In this document: one piece after another, positions 43,909-45,814 of the stretch | How positions within the stretch are numbered: position 1 is the first letter of the stretch | Layout of the letters: each line of letters opens with the position of its first letter | Assembly (NCBI GenBank): GCA_031276535.1 | Contig: JAISMV010000042.1 | Coordinates: forward strand, 1 to 45,814 | Reading direction: 5' to 3' | Origin: Flavobacteriaceae bacterium | GTDB lineage: Bacteria; Bacteroidota; Bacteroidia; Flavobacteriales; Weeksellaceae | Length of the DNA stretch: 45,814 bases | Made by a program: the position numbers and the translations under genes | Notes under the pieces: generated by a model | The model's input: the letters and a program-made list of their open reading frames with translations, nothing else | What the model was told of the DNA's origin: nothing | Database searches by the model: none

Positions 43909-45267
43909 ATGGAAATAAAAGGAACGCCTCTCGAATTAGGAACCGGAAATATTGGAAAACTACTGAAACAGTATGCTATACCTGCCATAATAGCAATGAT
44001 AGCTTCTTCACTTTACAATATAACCGACAGTATTTTCATCGGGCATGGCGTTGGTGCTCTGGCAATTTCGGGATTAGCCATAACTTTCCCATTAATGAAT
44101 CTGGCTGCCGCTTTTGGCTCTTTGGTGGGAGTAGGGGCTTCTACTCTTCTTTCCGTACGGCTGGGGCAAAAGGATTATGAATCGGCAAACAGCATATTGG
44201 GAAATGTTTTCATGATGAATCTGATCATCGGGATTTCCTTTACCATCATAACCTTACTTTTCCTTGATCCGATACTCTATTTCTTTGGCGCCAGTGAAAA
44301 AACCATTCCCTATGCTCATGATTTTATGGTTGTCATTCTATTGGGAAATGTAATTACCCATACCTATCTCGGATTAAATTCCATGCTTCGTTCGGCGGGG
44401 AAACCCCAACAATCCATGTATGCGACAATCTATACCGTAATTATTAACCTGATATTAAACCCTCTGTTTATCTTTGGATTTAACTGGGGGATACAGGGAA
44501 GCGCCTTAGCTACCATAATATCTCAAATCATAGTTTTAGCCTGGCAGATTTATTTATTTGGTGATAAAAACATGATCATTCATTTACGAAAGGGAATATT
44601 TAAATTGAGAATGAGAGTCGTAAGAGATTCTCTGGCTATAGGAATGCCTCCTTTTTTAATGAATGCGGCAGCCTCCGTTATTGTTATCTTGATCAATCAG
44701 GGACTTTTAAAACATGGCGGCGATATAGCCGTAGGAGCGTATGGCATTGTAAACCGCATAGCCTTCCTCTTTGTAATGACGGTAATGGGAATCAATCAGG
44801 GAATGCAGCCTATTGCAGGATACAATTACGGAGCTAAACTTTATCCGAGGGTGACAGAAGTTTTAAAGAAGACTATTTTTGGAGCAACAATAATCATGAC
44901 TTTGGGGTTCATTATAGTGGAACTGGTTCCACATGCCGTGGCCTCTGTTTTTACTACTGATGATGAGCTGATCGATACGGCCTCTACCGGATTGCGAATT
45001 GTCTTTTTATGTTTTCCGTTAATAGGTTTTCAAATGGTAGTAGCTGCCTTTTTTCAAAGCATCGGTATGGTGAAAAAAGCCATTCTTTTGTCATTGACCC
45101 GACAAGTGATTCTCTTAATCCCCTGTTTACTGATCCTTCCCTATTTTTTTGGTATATCGGGAGTATGGGTAAGCATGTCTTTTTCCGATTTTTTATCAGC
45201 CATTTTAGCCGCAATTATACTCTATCGACAATTTAAAGTTAAAAAACGGACAGCCAAACCTAAATAA
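43909..45267 (+). CDS. MATE-family efflux transporter
   Basis: This inner-membrane exporter probably uses H+ or Na+ to expel drugs or metabolites. The 452-residue protein has about twelve helices. It starts with a polar lead, then LLKQYAIPAIIAMIASSLYNITDSIFIGHGVGALAISGLAI, of which I note the typical PAII..SLYN..D..FIG pattern. A mirrored second half begins near SLAIGMPPFLMNAAASVIVILINQGLLKHGG, with NQGMQPIAGYNYGAK, a conserved MATE signature. The substrate is unknown. It lies 14 nt before the next gene. Confidence 0.92.
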   Translation: MEIKGTPLELGTGNIGKLLKQYAIPAIIAMIASSLYNITDSIFIGHGVGALAISGLAITFPLMNLAAAFGSLVGVGASTLLSVRLGQKDYESANSILGNVFMMNLIIGISFTIITLLFLDPILYFFGASEKTIPYAHDFMVVILLGNVITHTYLGLNSMLRSAGKPQQSMYATIYTVIINLILNPLFIFGFNWGIQGSALATIISQIIVLAWQIYLFGDKNMIIHLRKGIFKLRMRVVRDSLAIGMPPFLMNAAASVIVILINQGLLKHGGDIAVGAYGIVNRIAFLFVMTVMGINQGMQPIAGYNYGAKLYPRVTEVLKKTIFGATIIMTLGFIIVELVPHAVASVFTTDDELIDTASTGLRIVFLCFPLIGFQMVVAAFFQSIGMVKKAILLSLTRQVILLIPCLLILPYFFGISGVWVSMSFSDFLSAILAAIILYRQFKVKKRTAKPK

Positions 45268-45281
45268 AAATTAGTAAAGTT

Positions 45282-45814
45282 ATGAGTGAAAAATATTTTA
45301 TTACGATCGGTCGACACCTGGGAAGCGGAGGTCGTGAAATTGGAAAAAAGCTCGCTAACTCATTAGGTATTTCCTATTATGATAAAGAAATTATTAACCT
45401 CGCCTCGAAAGAAAGCGGTTTAGGAAAAGAATTTTTTAAGAGAGCGGATGAGAAGATCCGGTTTAGTTTTTTTGACAACTTTTTGGGAATGCAATTCTCA
45501 AAGAATTATCTGGGAAATGAAACCTTGTTCGAAATACAAAGTAATATCATTCGGGAATTAGCCGAAAAACATTCCGCACTTTTTGTAGGAAGATGCGCCG
45601 ATTATATACTACGGGATTGCCCCAACCGGTTAGATATCTTTGTTACGGCTAATAAAGAAGATTGTATTAAAAGAACCGCCCAACGAAAAAAAATATCCTA
45701 TGAAGAAGCGGAAGAATTGAATTTTAAAACAGATAAGAAAAGGAGGGAATATTATAACTTTTATACTAACAGAGCATGGGGTAGGGCTCGTTCTTATCAT
45801 CTGTGTATCAATTC
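45282..45814 (+). CDS. Cytidylate-kinase-like protein, cut by the window end
   Basis: About 177 residues are visible, from MSEKYFITIGRHLGSGGREIG to the window edge, with no stop codon. The P-loop-like GRHLGSGGREIGKKLA and the following LGISYYDKEIINLA and LFVGRCADYIL segments match the cytidylate-kinase-like family (Cytidylate_kin2). This family is distinct from Cmk and has an uncertain role. The gene follows the MATE exporter by 14 nt and is probably cotranscribed. Confidence 0.85.
   Translation, partial: MSEKYFITIGRHLGSGGREIGKKLANSLGISYYDKEIINLASKESGLGKEFFKRADEKIRFSFFDNFLGMQFSKNYLGNETLFEIQSNIIRELAEKHSALFVGRCADYILRDCPNRLDIFVTANKEDCIKRTAQRKKISYEEAEELNFKTDKKRREYYNFYTNRAWGRARSYHLCIN

Noticed and set aside
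43872..44180. Reading frame overlapping the start of the MATE gene
   Set aside because: It is a different frame of the same DNA; the MATE frame is intact and conserved.

Overview
This window is a chromosomal stretch of an AT-rich Bacteroidota bacterium, most likely a member of the Flavobacteriia. The evidence is the gliding-motility lipoprotein GldH next to RicT and PBP1A, a cbb3 oxidase locus with a fused CcoN-CcoO subunit, a CarboxypepD_reg/TonB-plug outer-membrane receptor, and many promoters of the Bacteroidota type (TTTG, about 19-20 nt, then TAnnTTTG). I see no mobile element, CRISPR array, rRNA or tRNA. The content is mostly core metabolism and envelope biology, and the most interesting material is regulatory.

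Layout. 1-5.3 kb: a small CWC-domain protein, the glycolytic pair pfkA-gap (minus strand) with its terminator, an orphan small protein, a DtxR/MntR-type regulator with an apparently leaderless mRNA, and a small exported protein. 5.3-13.5 kb (minus): an outer-membrane beta-barrel receptor, then ricT-gldH-PBP1A-metalloprotease lipoprotein-LysE transporter. 13.7-15.4 kb (plus): a SprT-like protease overlapping mannose-1-phosphate guanylyltransferase. 15.4-16.9 kb (minus): mlaE-mlaF lipid transport. 17-26.7 kb: a complete cbb3 cytochrome oxidase locus (ccoI; ccoS-ccoNO-ccoQ-ccoP; ccoG-fixH-TauE-like) with a divergent Crp/Fnr-type regulator. 27-40.5 kb (plus): a branched-chain amino acid (BCAA) superlocus in two operons, leuA-leuC-leuD-GNAT-cimA-leuB and ilvD-ilvB-methyltransferase-ilvN-ilvC. 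40.5-45.8 kb: an HMA metal-binding protein, pdxY, an HtrA/Do protease, a MATE exporter and a cytidylate-kinase-like gene cut by the window end.

The main discovery is that each BCAA operon starts with a classical ribosome-mediated attenuator that is too short to appear among ordinary ORFs. The leu operon has a 20-codon leader dominated by Ile codons (5 Ile, 3 Leu, no Val). The ilv operon has a 20-codon leader with nine consecutive Val/Ile/Leu codons. Both are followed by mutually exclusive antiterminator and terminator helices. Ile sensing on a 'leucine' operon makes sense because the operon also holds a second LeuA-like enzyme that I read as citramalate synthase. With it, LeuC, LeuD and LeuB would serve both leucine synthesis and the pyruvate route to 2-oxobutyrate and isoleucine. 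No threonine deaminase gene lies in the window.

A second regulatory finding is a perfect 5-4-5 Fnr-like dyad centred about 41.5 bp upstream of the predicted ccoS start of transcription, at a promoter that lacks the usual -33 TTTG. A third is a DtxR/MntR-type gene whose predicted transcription start coincides with its start codon, next to a 10-bp palindrome. Two extragenic hairpin-plus-tail elements about 38 kb apart share a conserved tail of roughly 40 nt.
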